Assembly: GCA_028279875.1 (NCBI GenBank)
Contig: JANQMU010000024.1
Location: 19,388 to 83,387, forward strand
DNA from: Rhizobiaceae bacterium
GTDB lineage: Bacteria; Pseudomonadota; Alphaproteobacteria; Rhizobiales; Rhizobiaceae
Direction: 5' to 3'
DNA length: 64,000 nt
In this document: piece by piece, positions 36,305 through 46,019 of the stretch
Numbering within the stretch: the stretch's first letter is position 1
Layout: each line of letters opens with the position of its first letter
Notes under the pieces: generated by a model
What the model was told of the DNA's origin: nothing
Databases searched by the model: none
The model's input: only the letters and a program-made list of their open reading frames with translations
Made by a program: the position numbers and the translations under genes

Positions 36305-37096
36305 ATGATGGCGATCTACTCTTCCTGTCTCAAACCCGCAGCGACTCACGACCTCGTCCGTATCGGTGGCCAGTTCGACGGGGGCTACGTGTTGCCCGAG
36401 CGGATCCTGCTGGCTACACAGGGCCTACTGTCCTTAGGGCTCTCGGACAATTGGAGTTTCGAGGAGGATTTCGCCGCTGCGGCGGGGGTCCCGGTCGTAT
36501 GTTTCGACCATACGGTCGATCGTCGCTTTTTGGCACGACGCATCGCCGCCAATCTTAGCAAGGGAGTATTCTGCGCTGATGGGTTGCGCCTGCGTCGCGC
36601 CACGCGGGTCTTCGGCTATCGACGGTTTTTTCGCGGCGCCAACCGTCATGTGCGCCGACCCGTGGGCTATGCCACCTCAGGTGGAGTGTCGCTGTCCGAG
36701 GCGATGGGGATCGCCGGGTTCGACAACAGGGTTTTCCTGAAAGTAGACATCGAGGGATGGGAGTACAGGATCCTCGATGAAATAGCGGTCCACGCAGACC
36801 GCTTCAGTGGCCTCGCCTTCGAGTTCCACGACATCGACCTCCACGCTGACCGGATCGCCCGCTTTGTCTCGGCGGTCGCGCCGAATCTCTTCGTGGTCCA
36901 TTTCCATCCCAATACCTACTCCCAGATCGGGCCCAATCACATGGCACTGCACGTCGAAGTCACGTTCATGGCGCACTCCTTGCTCGGGGCAAACGAGAGA
37001 CCAGAGCCGAAAGCCTTGCCTCTCGACGGTCTGGACCAAGTGAACATCCCCGGCGACCGCACCGCCCCTATCGAATTCGACGGAGTTGCCGGGTAG
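36305..37096 (+). CDS. FkbM-like methyltransferase family protein
   Basis: 263 residues starting MMAIYSSCLKPAATHDLVRIGGQFDGGYVLPE, where the IGGxxDGGYV motif marks a family of polysaccharide-associated FkbM-like methyltransferases. LLSLGLSDNWSFEEDFA is the SAM motif I equivalent and VFLKVDIEGWEYRIL is the FkbM signature K-x-D-x-E-G-x-E. FHDID and VVHFHPN follow. The ATG at 36305 has TGGGAGA upstream. Possibly O-methylates a sugar; the first Rossmann glycine loop is poor, so catalysis is likely but not certain. Confidence 0.72.
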   Translation: MMAIYSSCLKPAATHDLVRIGGQFDGGYVLPERILLATQGLLSLGLSDNWSFEEDFAAAAGVPVVCFDHTVDRRFLARRIAANLSKGVFCADGLRLRRATRVFGYRRFFRGANRHVRRPVGYATSGGVSLSEAMGIAGFDNRVFLKVDIEGWEYRILDEIAVHADRFSGLAFEFHDIDLHADRIARFVSAVAPNLFVVHFHPNTYSQIGPNHMALHVEVTFMAHSLLGANERPEPKALPLDGLDQVNIPGDRTAPIEFDGVAG

Positions 37097-37109
37097 GCGG
37101 CCTATTGCA

Positions 37110-38468
37110 GTGCTAAAGCCCCAGCGATCCGCGGTTGTCCAAGCGATCGCGTTCAGACTGAGCGTCCCATCTGTCCAGCTTTTTGTTCTGAATGGCGCTC
37201 TGGCGGCGGGTGCGCTCATAATATCCGTGCTACTCGCCCGCGCTCTGGTCCCGGCCGATCGGGGCACTCTCGCCAACCTTACGCTCTGGGCAACAATGTC
37301 CGCAAATATATCGATGGCAGGGCTGCATCTCTACCTCGCCCGGAGCGTAGCGTATGAACCTTCCTTGTCGAAGGCGATCTACCGCACCAGCTTGGGTCTC
37401 CTAATGGGGCTTAGCGGGCTCACGTGCGGGTTCTATGCGCTCGTGATAACTGGAGCTCTGGGTCTTTCCACAGGGCCGCTACTTCTCGTGTGTGGCATGG
37501 CCATCGTACCGTTCGCCATGTGGAATGCGCTGCAGGTCCAGATTGAACTCGGCGCTCATAGGCTTGACACTTACATTCTGGCACGGGCCAGCTTTACCGT
37601 CGTTCACCTCCTGCTCGTCGCGGTCCTATTCATGGCCGGACTGCGAGATGTGCTAACCCTTCTTCTCGCTTTTTTGCTGGCAGCAATCCTAGCCGCGATC
37701 GTAACTGGCCGCGTGATCCACCTAGTCCTGGAACCGGGGCGCGGGGCGACTCTCACAGAGCGTCCGCTTGACATTTTGGTTCGGGCGGCGCGTCGGGACG
37801 GCTTATCCGTCGTCCTGGTCGCGCTATCGACCATGGCCGATAGAATTCTCGTCAGCCTGTTCTTCGATACTGCAACGTTCGGCATCTACATCGTTGCGCT
37901 CGCGCTGGCGCAGATCCAGTCAATCGTCTCGGAATCCATGGCGCCGCTCTTCTTCTCGCGCCTTGCCCGGGACTGGGCGGCAATCCGAGCCACGCCTAGC
38001 TGGCTGATGCGGCGGCTCCGCCAGACGATCCTGATTAACATTCTTGTTAGCGGCTCGGTGATCGTGACGGCGCCAGTGCTCCTTCCCTTGCTTTACGGAG
38101 AGACCTACCGCGACGCTCTGGATCTTGTGATCCTCCTGGTCGTTGCGTTCGCGCTGCGCGGCATGATGCGACCCTTTGAGGAGGTTCTGAAGGGTTCAAA
38201 TGAGGCGTTGCGCCAATCGGTCTCGATCGCGCTGATGACGTGTGTCTTCGCGGTGGTTGCCGTTCCGGCTGCCCTAATCGGAGAAATCCAGCTGATTGTC
38301 GCCGGGCTGATCCTGGCAAGCCTTGCTGGTCTCGCCTCCGTCGCGATAGCCACTTCTAGCCTCCTTGGCTGCTCGCTCGGTCAGCTTGTGGTACCGCAGT
38401 TCACAGATGCGCTGGATCTGACAAGCATGATCTTGCAGTTGGCGAGAAGCCAAGGGAGACGGCCGTGA
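37110..38468 (+). CDS. polysaccharide flippase (Wzx/MOP-superfamily)
   Basis: 452 residues with about twelve hydrophobic helices. The first helix region LFVLNGALAAGALIISVLLARALVPADRG is the typical opening of polysaccharide-biosynthesis flippases: a residue pattern ending L-x-P-x-x-x-G-x-x-x. The middle has MADRILVSLFFDTATFGIYIVA and PLLYGETYRDA. Flips lipid-linked repeat units across the inner membrane. The GTG at 37110 has AGGCGG upstream; TTG at 37086 overlaps the previous gene but has no usable spacing. The 3' end overlaps the polymerase gene by 4 bp. Confidence 0.8.
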   Translation: MLKPQRSAVVQAIAFRLSVPSVQLFVLNGALAAGALIISVLLARALVPADRGTLANLTLWATMSANISMAGLHLYLARSVAYEPSLSKAIYRTSLGLLMGLSGLTCGFYALVITGALGLSTGPLLLVCGMAIVPFAMWNALQVQIELGAHRLDTYILARASFTVVHLLLVAVLFMAGLRDVLTLLLAFLLAAILAAIVTGRVIHLVLEPGRGATLTERPLDILVRAARRDGLSVVLVALSTMADRILVSLFFDTATFGIYIVALALAQIQSIVSESMAPLFFSRLARDWAAIRATPSWLMRRLRQTILINILVSGSVIVTAPVLLPLLYGETYRDALDLVILLVVAFALRGMMRPFEEVLKGSNEALRQSVSIALMTCVFAVVAVPAALIGEIQLIVAGLILASLAGLASVAIATSSLLGCSLGQLVVPQFTDALDLTSMILQLARSQGRRP

Positions 38469-39850
38469 CTGGTGTTGAATTCATCTGGTACTCTCTTCAT
38501 CTCGCTTTCGCCGTGGGCGCTGTCGCCTTCACTTGGTCGCGAACGCGAAACATTCTTCATCCGCACACGATCTTCACCGGGATGATCATTGTGATCATAA
38601 GCGATTTTTTGATCAGAGGGTACGACGACCGCAACATCAACCACATTCGCAGTGCTGACCTGTTCTACTACCAAGCGACCATTTTAGCCATCTTCGCTTC
38701 GACTTTGCTGCTCGCGGCGGCTGTTTACGATCCCCGGCGTGAGCGTGCGATTAGAGAGGGCATGCAGAGGATTAAGTTCGGACCCCGCCTGTTTCGCATA
38801 GTATTCCTGATCGCGACATTGGTCGTCTTTCTCGAATTGTATAAGCGGCTCACGTATACGGGTTGGTCGTTAGATATGATGATATTCGAATCACTGCAGC
38901 CGAGAGGATTGCGGCCTTGGGAAATCGCCCAGTACAGAGGTAATTTCATTTATGCGATCATTCGCATTATTCAGCCTCTGGCCGGAGTATCGTTTGCTTT
39001 TTTGCTTGTGAACAGTCGAGGCGTTTTGCTCCGCGCGACCGTCCTCGTGCTGTTCGGAGTGACGCTTTGGCTTCTTTTCACCGACGGCTCACGCACGCCC
39101 ATGGTGCTGTCGATCGCTGCACTGTGGTTTTTTGCGATCCAGCGGGTGCGCTCGCTCGCCGCCAAAGTAGTTTGGTCTGTGGCGGCCGTTGCTCTCTTAG
39201 CGACGGCGACGTCGGCCATGTTTCTGTTCCGCGCAACCGGTTTCCTTGCGGCGAACCATGATACAAGATTTTCCGTTGTCTACCATCAGGATGACAGCTA
39301 CTACAGAGCCCTTTACGCTTTCGATGTCGCATCGAGTTCTTCCCAGCGCTGGGACTTCGTGGACTTCTTTCTGGCCATCGCTGTCAACCCCATACCGAGA
39401 GCCTTTTGGCCCGGAAAACCCGTGCTGGATGCAAGTTTTTTCGGAAATTACAAGCTATATTACGTTACAAACACTTATGTCGGCGAGACAGTGGCTATGT
39501 TTGGCCCTTTCATGGTCGTAGTTTTCGCCCTACTGTTTGGCCTCTTCTTCTATTTTGTACTCTACAGATCATCGCACCTATTGAGCCTGCCAATGGGCAT
39601 GGTGGCGTATCTGATCGTCGCCCTGTACGTCTACATGTGCATAAGAAGCATGCAAAATATTGTGTTGTTCGTCTATCTGCCGGCAGCAGCGATGTTGCTG
39701 ACCTTCGTTCTAAAGAAGATGACATCGCGGCGCAGACGGTCGCCGGTCCGCAGGCTGGCGAGATCGCACCACGAACAGCCACCGATGGTGCCCGGTCGCC
39801 CGGCCTCACCGTTGGCCGCGGTGCGTTCGCAAGGGCGGCGCACGCGATGA
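38465..39850 (+). CDS. O-antigen/exopolysaccharide polymerase-like membrane protein (Wzy)
   Basis: 461 residues with about eleven to twelve hydrophobic helices and little primary-sequence conservation, as expected for Wzy. The large periplasmic segment contains DDSYYRALYAFDVASSS and NPIPRAFWPGKPVLD, a motif seen in oligosaccharide-repeat polymerases (N-P-x-P-R-x-x-W-P-x-K). A basic 40-residue cytoplasmic tail follows. The GTG start overlaps the flippase stop (GTGA); the end overlaps the next glycosyltransferase (ATGA). This is probably the polymerase matching the present repeat unit. Confidence 0.77.
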   Translation: MTGVEFIWYSLHLAFAVGAVAFTWSRTRNILHPHTIFTGMIIVIISDFLIRGYDDRNINHIRSADLFYYQATILAIFASTLLLAAAVYDPRRERAIREGMQRIKFGPRLFRIVFLIATLVVFLELYKRLTYTGWSLDMMIFESLQPRGLRPWEIAQYRGNFIYAIIRIIQPLAGVSFAFLLVNSRGVLLRATVLVLFGVTLWLLFTDGSRTPMVLSIAALWFFAIQRVRSLAAKVVWSVAAVALLATATSAMFLFRATGFLAANHDTRFSVVYHQDDSYYRALYAFDVASSSSQRWDFVDFFLAIAVNPIPRAFWPGKPVLDASFFGNYKLYYVTNTYVGETVAMFGPFMVVVFALLFGLFFYFVLYRSSHLLSLPMGMVAYLIVALYVYMCIRSMQNIVLFVYLPAAAMLLTFVLKKMTSRRRRSPVRRLARSHHEQPPMVPGRPASPLAAVRSQGRRTR

Positions 39851-40845
39851 AGCTACTCCTCGACCCTGCGACCCATTCAGCTCTGGAGCGTCAGCGTGCC
39901 GAGGCACTGGACGATGAGCCGTTGCGTTTCCACGGGCTGATCGACCGATGGGCGCGCGAGCGGACCGGAAGACCCGCGTGCCGGGCCGACGTGCGCGCTG
40001 TTCTCGAGCCGGACGCCGTACTGTTCACGTGGCTTCCGACGCGATCGGCCTTAGCCGCTGCGCTCGCTGGGCGGCTCGTCTATCTCCATTGGGGATTTGA
40101 GACGACGAGACGCCTCAAGCGGACCGTGCTCCACACCGTGCTACGCTGCGCGCGGGCCGTCATAGTCAACGATCCTACCTCTGCCGCGGAGGTGACGGCA
40201 ATAACCGGCCGGGCGCCGATCACTGCCCCGATGTTCGTCGACGCAGACTACTTCGCGGCCGTGCGGTCTAGGACGCGGGGGTGCACGTTTTTCTGTGCGG
40301 GCAGCAACGATCGCGATCCCGCCATCTTGGCCGCCATGGCCAACGCTGGTTTCGACGTGGTGTGGCTGTGCAACGAACCGGCTGTGGCAGCGACGGCTGT
40401 CGACGCGGCGCCGCGCCTGACCGTCATCTCGCGCATCACATCCGCGACGCTGCGTGACCACTACGCCACTAGTGCCGCAACGGTCACGCCGACGATCCGT
40501 GATGTGCATGCTGCTGGCCAGACGACGGGACTCGAGGCGCTCGCGAGCGGTGCGCCGCTGTTGCTGTCGCCAGGTCGAACCGCTGCTCTCCTCGGCCGCT
40601 TTCCCGGCGTGAGGGTGGTGCACGGCGGACCGGAGAATTGGATCGCGGCGGCCAGAGACATCCTGGCCTCGCCGCCTTCGCCAGTGATCTTGGGGGCGGC
40701 AGCCGTCGCCGCCGCCGCGCATGTGGCCCCGGAGGCCGTCATGGCGGCCCTCGATGAGGCCTTCGCTGCCGCCGGGACACCACCCGGTAAAAAACTTTCG
40801 CAAAGAATGCGGTTCCTTGCGAGCCGCGCGAGGCCCGATCGTTGA
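39847..40845 (+). CDS. glycosyltransferase, GT-B type
   Basis: 332 residues, GT-B like. The C-terminal half has the donor-site pattern of family 4 enzymes: ATVTPTIRDVHAAGQTTGLEALASGAPLLLS, in which the E-A-L-A-S-G-x-P-x-L motif is typical. The N-terminal half is short and alanine/arginine-rich. It is coupled by ATGA to the polymerase and by TTGA to the following glycosyltransferase. It probably adds one sugar to the repeat unit; donor unknown. Base composition is very GC-rich with many Ala codons compared with the core module. Confidence 0.7.
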   Translation: MKLLLDPATHSALERQRAEALDDEPLRFHGLIDRWARERTGRPACRADVRAVLEPDAVLFTWLPTRSALAAALAGRLVYLHWGFETTRRLKRTVLHTVLRCARAVIVNDPTSAAEVTAITGRAPITAPMFVDADYFAAVRSRTRGCTFFCAGSNDRDPAILAAMANAGFDVVWLCNEPAVAATAVDAAPRLTVISRITSATLRDHYATSAATVTPTIRDVHAAGQTTGLEALASGAPLLLSPGRTAALLGRFPGVRVVHGGPENWIAAARDILASPPSPVILGAAAVAAAAHVAPEAVMAALDEAFAAAGTPPGKKLSQRMRFLASRARPDR

Positions 40846-42059
40846 CGCTTGTGCTCTTGACCCGCCAAATTGGTCACTACCACGACGCCCGCTACCGTGC
40901 CGCAGTCGCCGCACTCGGGAAAATAGCAGTCATATCGACCGCCAACGAGGGCGGGTTCCGCGAGTTCCTGGCCCATGAAAGTGGCCACTACCCCGTGGTG
41001 CGGCTGTTCGCTGACATGAATGATTATTGGGCTGCGGTGCATGCGGGTCGTGTTGTGCAGGTCGTCGCCGACGCGCTCGAGAAGGTCTCAGCCACGGCGG
41101 TCGCCGTCGCGGGCTGGGCGGCACCGGAAAGCGGCGCGGCGATTCTGTGTGCGCGGCGCCGGGGGATCCCCGTCATCCTGCTTTCGGACAGTCAGAACGA
41201 CGATGGCGTGCGCTCACCTATCCGCGAGTTCACTAAGCGGCGCATTGTTGCGCAGTGCGACGCGGCGCTGGTAGGGGGCCCGCCCCATTGTCACTACGTT
41301 GTCGAGCTCGGGATGCCCGCTGAGCGCGTTGTGATGGGATACGATGTTGTGTGCAACGCCCACTTTGCGGAAGGCGCGGACTCCGCGCGTGCCGACCCTG
41401 TGACGGTGCGGGCCGCGCACGGCCTGCCCGAGCGCTACCTTCTCGCCTCCGCACGCTTTATCCGCAAGAAGAACCTGACAGCTTTGGTGCGTGCCTACGC
41501 GGCCGCCGTCGCCGACGAGATCGCGACGCCGGACCTAGTGATCCTTGGCGATGGCGAGATGCGAGGTCTGTTGGAGGAGACAATCGCCTTGTGCGGCGTA
41601 CAGGCTCGGGTCCACCTGTCGGGATTTCGTGGCTACGACGTCCTACCGGCCTACTACGGCCTAGCGGAGGGTTTCTGCCACGTTTCCTTGAAGGAACAGT
41701 GGGGTCTTGTGATCAACGAGGCCATGGCCAGCGGTATTCCCATTATAGCCTCCCGATCATGCGGTGCAACACGTACCGTAATGCGGGACGGAACGACCGG
41801 CTACGTTGTTGACCCTGAGGACGAGACGGACATCGCCGGCGCCCTGTCGCGTCTAATGGCGCTCAGCACTCAAGAACGCGCCGTCATGGGCGCGGCTGCT
41901 CGTGCGGCCATAGCCGATTGGGGACCAAGGCGCTTTGGTTCCGGTATATCCGCAGCCGTGGCGGCCGCCAGCGCCGCACCTCGAAAAGTGCTCGCCCCAT
42001 GGGACGGGATGATCCTGCAGCGCCTGTCCCGAACGCGGGTAACGAGCGCTGTCACATGA
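40842..42059 (+). CDS. glycosyltransferase family 4
   Basis: 405 residues, GT-B fold. Motifs: LLASARFIRKKNLTALVRAY for the start of the donor domain, LVILGDGEMRGLLEE, VHLSGFRGYDVLPAYYGLA and the E-x7-E donor-binding motif KEQWGLVINEAMASGIPII. Such retaining enzymes use nucleotide-sugars on the cytoplasmic face. The TTG start overlaps the previous stop; the end overlaps the methyltransferase gene (ATGA). Confidence 0.82.
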   Translation: MTLVLLTRQIGHYHDARYRAAVAALGKIAVISTANEGGFREFLAHESGHYPVVRLFADMNDYWAAVHAGRVVQVVADALEKVSATAVAVAGWAAPESGAAILCARRRGIPVILLSDSQNDDGVRSPIREFTKRRIVAQCDAALVGGPPHCHYVVELGMPAERVVMGYDVVCNAHFAEGADSARADPVTVRAAHGLPERYLLASARFIRKKNLTALVRAYAAAVADEIATPDLVILGDGEMRGLLEETIALCGVQARVHLSGFRGYDVLPAYYGLAEGFCHVSLKEQWGLVINEAMASGIPIIASRSCGATRTVMRDGTTGYVVDPEDETDIAGALSRLMALSTQERAVMGAAARAAIADWGPRRFGSGISAAVAAASAAPRKVLAPWDGMILQRLSRTRVTSAVT

Positions 42060-42844
42060 ATGAGAGCTCGCCGACCCCGCCGGTTCGCCCCCTTCCCAAT
42101 GGTGATTTTACCACGCGGATTAATACCGAGAAGGGCCTCGACGGCTTCACGCGCTACGACGGAACGATCAAGTTTTTTGCCTTTGTACATGCCCTCATCC
42201 TGCGTGAGGGATTAGAAATAATCATGGACTTCGGTGCCGGAAGGGGTGGCTTCTGGCACGATGACCCGTCCGTTTTCCGGCGACACATGCGAGACCTGAG
42301 GCGGCCGGGCGTCACCGTGACTGCCGTTGATGTGGACGCGGTGGTGAAGAAGCACCCATGCAGCCACGAGCAGGTGGTTGTCGCCCCGCACGGTCCGCTG
42401 CCGTTCACGGACGGGCACTTCGACGTCATCGTCAGCGACATGACGTTCGAGCATCTCGAGAGGCCGAATGAGGTGGCGACGGAGCTGATGCGGGTGCTGC
42501 GACCGGGCGGCGTCATCTGCGCTCGGACCCCGAACAGGTTCGGCTACGTGACGCTAGTGTCGAGCCTGATCCCGAATGCTCTGCATCCCCGGTTCCTCGG
42601 CCGCGTCCAGCCGGATCGCAAGAACGCAGACATCTTTCCTACCTACTACCGTCTCAACAGTGTATCGCAGGTCAGGACGGCTTTCGCCGGTGCCGAAGTC
42701 TCCCACTATCACGACAACGGGGATCCGGCCTACTATTTCGGAAACAGGACCGCATACTTTATAGTAAACGCCATCCACGCGATTATGCCCCGAATCCTTT
42801 CGACGACGCTCTGCCTGTTTATCCGCAAACCCGCGCGCGCATGA
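42056..42844 (+). CDS. class I SAM-dependent methyltransferase
   Basis: 262 residues. Motif I IMDFGAGRGGFWHD, an acidic VTAVDVDAVV for the ribose of SAM, motif IV FDVIVSDMTFEHLERPNE and LMRVLRPGGVICARTPN are clear Methyltransf_11 features. The C-terminal half has aromatic segments (FPTYYRLNS, DPAYYFGNRTAYF) that may recognise the sugar. ATGA coupling on both sides ties it to the two flanking glycosyltransferases, so it probably methylates a sugar of the repeat unit or caps the chain. Confidence 0.8.
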   Translation: MNESSPTPPVRPLPNGDFTTRINTEKGLDGFTRYDGTIKFFAFVHALILREGLEIIMDFGAGRGGFWHDDPSVFRRHMRDLRRPGVTVTAVDVDAVVKKHPCSHEQVVVAPHGPLPFTDGHFDVIVSDMTFEHLERPNEVATELMRVLRPGGVICARTPNRFGYVTLVSSLIPNALHPRFLGRVQPDRKNADIFPTYYRLNSVSQVRTAFAGAEVSHYHDNGDPAYYFGNRTAYFIVNAIHAIMPRILSTTLCLFIRKPARA

Positions 42845-44064
42845 CAAAGATGATCGGCACGAGCGGCGAATCGAGGGCGACACACCCGTCGGGCCCTCTT
42901 TCCGTTGCAGTGGCGCTCGGTAGCGTATCGCGGCGCGCTGGAGGGCTGTTCGAATCGGTCCGCGCCTCCGCCCTAGCCCTCCACCGGCAGGGTCATGCTG
43001 TCTCCGTCTTTGCGCTTAGGGATAGCGGCACGGCGGCCGACATCGGCGCCTGGGCGCCTCTGGTACCTGACGTCTTGCCCGCAGTGGGACCGCGGGCGCT
43101 AGGTCTTGCACCGCAGCTGGCGGCCAGGCTGCGCGCGGGCGACTTCGACGTCGCTCACCAGCACGGGATCTGGCAGTGTACGTCCCTCGCAGTCTCCTCT
43201 TGGCGCCGCAGGCACAGCCGACCGGTAGTGATTTCGCCCAGGGGCATGCTCGATCCGTGGGCGGTCGCGAATGCTGGGCTTAAGAAGAAATTCGTCTCTG
43301 CTCTCTACGAGCGCGGCAATCTTCGCGGTGCGGCGTGCCTTCACGCCCTGAACGCGGCGGAAGCGGATGCGATCCGGGCCTACGGGCTCGCGAAGCCGAT
43401 AGCGATCATCCCGAACGGCGTTGATCTTCCTCCCGCGGATTTCAGACCCTCAAGGCCAGCATTCCTCGCGGGGGACCAGCGTAAGGTACTTTTGTTCCTG
43501 GGGCGAATTCATCCCAAGAAAGGCCTCGAAGAGACTCTCCGTGCGTTAGCACGGGCATTGCGGAGTAAGCCTTCGATCGTGAGAGAATGGCTTCTAGTGA
43601 TAGCGGGTTGGGATGATGGAGGGCACGTCGAACGGCTGCGGCGGCTCTCAGGCGAGCTTGGAGTGGAGGGCTCGGTGTGTTTTACGGGACCTGTGTTCGG
43701 CGAAGATAAGGCTTGTCTGCTGAACGCGGCAGACGCGTTCATTTTGGCATCGCATTCCGAGGGTTTGCCAATGGCCGTGCTGGAGGCATGGGCGCATGAA
43801 CGCCCAGTGCTGATGTCGAGCGCGTGCAACCTGCCCGAAGGGTTTGCAGCGGGTGCGGCGGTCGAGATTCCGGTCGAGCCGGAAAAAATGGCAACGATCA
43901 TTGCACATAGTTTGGCCGATCCGGAGCTGCCGCGCCTCGGCGCTTCGGGGCGCGCTCTGGTTGCTGAATCGTTTTCCTGGGAGCGTGTCGGCAAGGACCT
44001 TGCGGCGGTCTATGCGTGGGTGAGCGGCCGCGGGCCACGGCCGGAGTGTGTAAAAATGGCATGA
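42841..44064 (+). CDS. glycosyltransferase family 4
   Basis: 407 residues, GT-B. The acceptor domain has the G-G-x-x-x-x-x-x-x-x-L-A motif (SRRAGGLFESVRASALALH). The donor domain has PNGVDLPP, VLLFLGRIHPKKGLEETL and SHSEGLPMAVLEAWAHERPVL with the E-x7-E motif. It resembles family 4 enzymes that act on lipid-linked oligosaccharides. Coupled by ATGA to the methyltransferase; last gene of a compact eight-gene run that begins with the FkbM-like gene. Confidence 0.83.
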   Translation: MTKMIGTSGESRATHPSGPLSVAVALGSVSRRAGGLFESVRASALALHRQGHAVSVFALRDSGTAADIGAWAPLVPDVLPAVGPRALGLAPQLAARLRAGDFDVAHQHGIWQCTSLAVSSWRRRHSRPVVISPRGMLDPWAVANAGLKKKFVSALYERGNLRGAACLHALNAAEADAIRAYGLAKPIAIIPNGVDLPPADFRPSRPAFLAGDQRKVLLFLGRIHPKKGLEETLRALARALRSKPSIVREWLLVIAGWDDGGHVERLRRLSGELGVEGSVCFTGPVFGEDKACLLNAADAFILASHSEGLPMAVLEAWAHERPVLMSSACNLPEGFAAGAAVEIPVEPEKMATIIAHSLADPELPRLGASGRALVAESFSWERVGKDLAAVYAWVSGRGPRPECVKMA

Positions 44065-44261
44065 GTGGATAGGTCGACGTTATGGACAATCGGTGAGCAC
44101 AAAAATGGACCTCGCGCGAAGATCATGGACGAGTCCTGCGGGTTCTTGCCGTGCCGCTCTTCCGGCTCAGCCCACGTCCGCCAGGGCTTGGCGGCGTGCG
44201 CTGCTCCGAGCATTTGGCGCAAAGGGCATTCTTAATCAATCTCAAGAATTCGAGGGTCGTC

Positions 44262-46019
44262 TTGACAGCAATTTTGGGTCTTAATGCCTTCCATGCCGAC
44301 TCCGCCGCCTGCCTTGTCATCGACGGCAAGTTGGTTGGCGCCGTTGCGGAAGAACGGCTTGGCACGCGACGGAAACACACATCGGCGTTTCCGGCCAATG
44401 CAATTCGCTGGCTGCTTGCCGACAACGGGCTTGCCCTTGGCGATATCACGCAAGTTGCTATCCCGAGGTACAGTTCCGCCAATCGGTTGGCGAAAGTGGC
44501 GTATGTTGCAAAAAATCCGGTCGGTGGCATTTCGGCCGCACTCGAACACTTTTCGCGATCGAAGGAAACGGTCAGTATGCTCGACCAGTTGGCCAAAATC
44601 TGCGGCGCTGATCCGGCCACTGCGAGGTTCGAAACTGTCTCAGTAGAGCATCATTTGGCGCACATCGCCAGTGCCTACTATGCCTCACCCTTCGATAGCA
44701 TGACGGCTGGCTTCTCCTACGACGCTTCCGGGGACTTCGCCTCGGCCATGGCCGCTCGTTGTGAGGGGCACCGCATAGACGTGCTCGATAAGGTAACGCT
44801 GCCGCACAGCCTCGGTTTCTTCTATACTGCCATGTGCCAGCTTATCGGCTTCGACCAATTCGGCGAGGAATACAAGGTCATGGGCCTCGCGTCCTACGGT
44901 GAAGACAGCTACGGCGACGAAATGAAGCGACTCGTCGAGTTGCCTAAAGACGGCTGGTTCCGCCTCGCGCCCGGCCACTTTGGCATGCACGAAGGTGGTA
45001 CCAGCGGGGCAGTCGACAAGGACGGGCGGCTCATCATGGGGCGGCTCTATTCGCACCGGGTGAACGCGTTGCTGGGCGCATCGGCGGCTCGCGGCGAGTT
45101 CACCCAGCGCGAGAAGGACATAGCCCGCTCGACCCAAGTCCGCTTCGAGGAAGCGGCGATCCACTGCCTAAACAGGTTGCACCGACAGATGCCGACAGAG
45201 CAGTTCGTAATGGCGGGCGGATGCGCGCTCAACGGCGTGGCAAACGCGCGTATCCTACGCGATACGCCTTTCGCATTGCCCTACCTGCAGGCAGCAGCCT
45301 CAGACGACGGCACCTGCCTCGGCGCAGCTCTATGGGTTTGGCACAACACACTGGGGCGCAAAGAACGCTTCTATATGAAGCACGCGTTCTGGGGCCCACA
45401 ATACTCCGACGCCCGGCATCGCTCGGCCATCGAGGCGACGGGGCTCGATTTCCAGACCTGCGCAGACGCCGACGAAATAGCCGAAATCGTCGCCGACCTA
45501 ATTGCTTGCGGCCAGGTGATAGGTTGGTACCAGGGGCGTAGCGAGTGGGGTCCGCGCGCACTTGGTAACCGATCGATCTTGGCAAATCCGGCGATCTCGA
45601 CGATGAAGGACACGATCAATGCCAAAATCAAGCGCCGCGAGAGCTTTCGGCCATTCGCGCCAAGCGTGTTGAAGGAAGATGTCGCCACTTATTTCGAGCA
45701 GGATGTAGCCTCGCCGTTTATGATGCACGTGGTCAAGATCCGGTCCGAGTGGCGCGAAAGGCTACCGGCTATCACCCATGTCGATGGCACTGGCCGGTTG
45801 CAGAGTGTCGATCGGGAAAATAACGCGCTTTACCACCGGCTGATCACAGCGTTCAAGCAGCGCACTGGCATCGGTCTCGTCCTCAACACGAGCTTCAACG
45901 AGAATGAACCGATCGTGGATACGCCGGATCAGGCAGTGGCGTGCTTCATGCGCACTGATATGGATGCAATTGCAATAGGTCGGTATGTTGTCAAAAAACC
46001 TGACAGAAACGATGCATGA
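44262..46019 (+). CDS. carbamoyltransferase (NodU/CmcH family)
   Basis: 585 residues starting MTAILGLNAFHADSAACL at the TTG at 44262, which has GAGGG at 7-bp spacing; longer frames upstream lack family similarity. The N-terminal Kae1-like metal domain has EHHLAHIASAYYASPF (HxxxH iron/zinc ligands) and SYDASGDFAS. The second part has GGCALNGVANARIL and the C-terminal carbamoyltransferase domain has GRSEWGPRALGNRSILA and NTSFNENEPIVDTP. It transfers carbamoyl from carbamoyl phosphate through an adenylate to a sugar hydroxyl, so the polymer is probably carbamoylated. Full length for the family. Confidence 0.88.
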   Translation: MTAILGLNAFHADSAACLVIDGKLVGAVAEERLGTRRKHTSAFPANAIRWLLADNGLALGDITQVAIPRYSSANRLAKVAYVAKNPVGGISAALEHFSRSKETVSMLDQLAKICGADPATARFETVSVEHHLAHIASAYYASPFDSMTAGFSYDASGDFASAMAARCEGHRIDVLDKVTLPHSLGFFYTAMCQLIGFDQFGEEYKVMGLASYGEDSYGDEMKRLVELPKDGWFRLAPGHFGMHEGGTSGAVDKDGRLIMGRLYSHRVNALLGASAARGEFTQREKDIARSTQVRFEEAAIHCLNRLHRQMPTEQFVMAGGCALNGVANARILRDTPFALPYLQAAASDDGTCLGAALWVWHNTLGRKERFYMKHAFWGPQYSDARHRSAIEATGLDFQTCADADEIAEIVADLIACGQVIGWYQGRSEWGPRALGNRSILANPAISTMKDTINAKIKRRESFRPFAPSVLKEDVATYFEQDVASPFMMHVVKIRSEWRERLPAITHVDGTGRLQSVDRENNALYHRLITAFKQRTGIGLVLNTSFNENEPIVDTPDQAVACFMRTDMDAIAIGRYVVKKPDRNDA

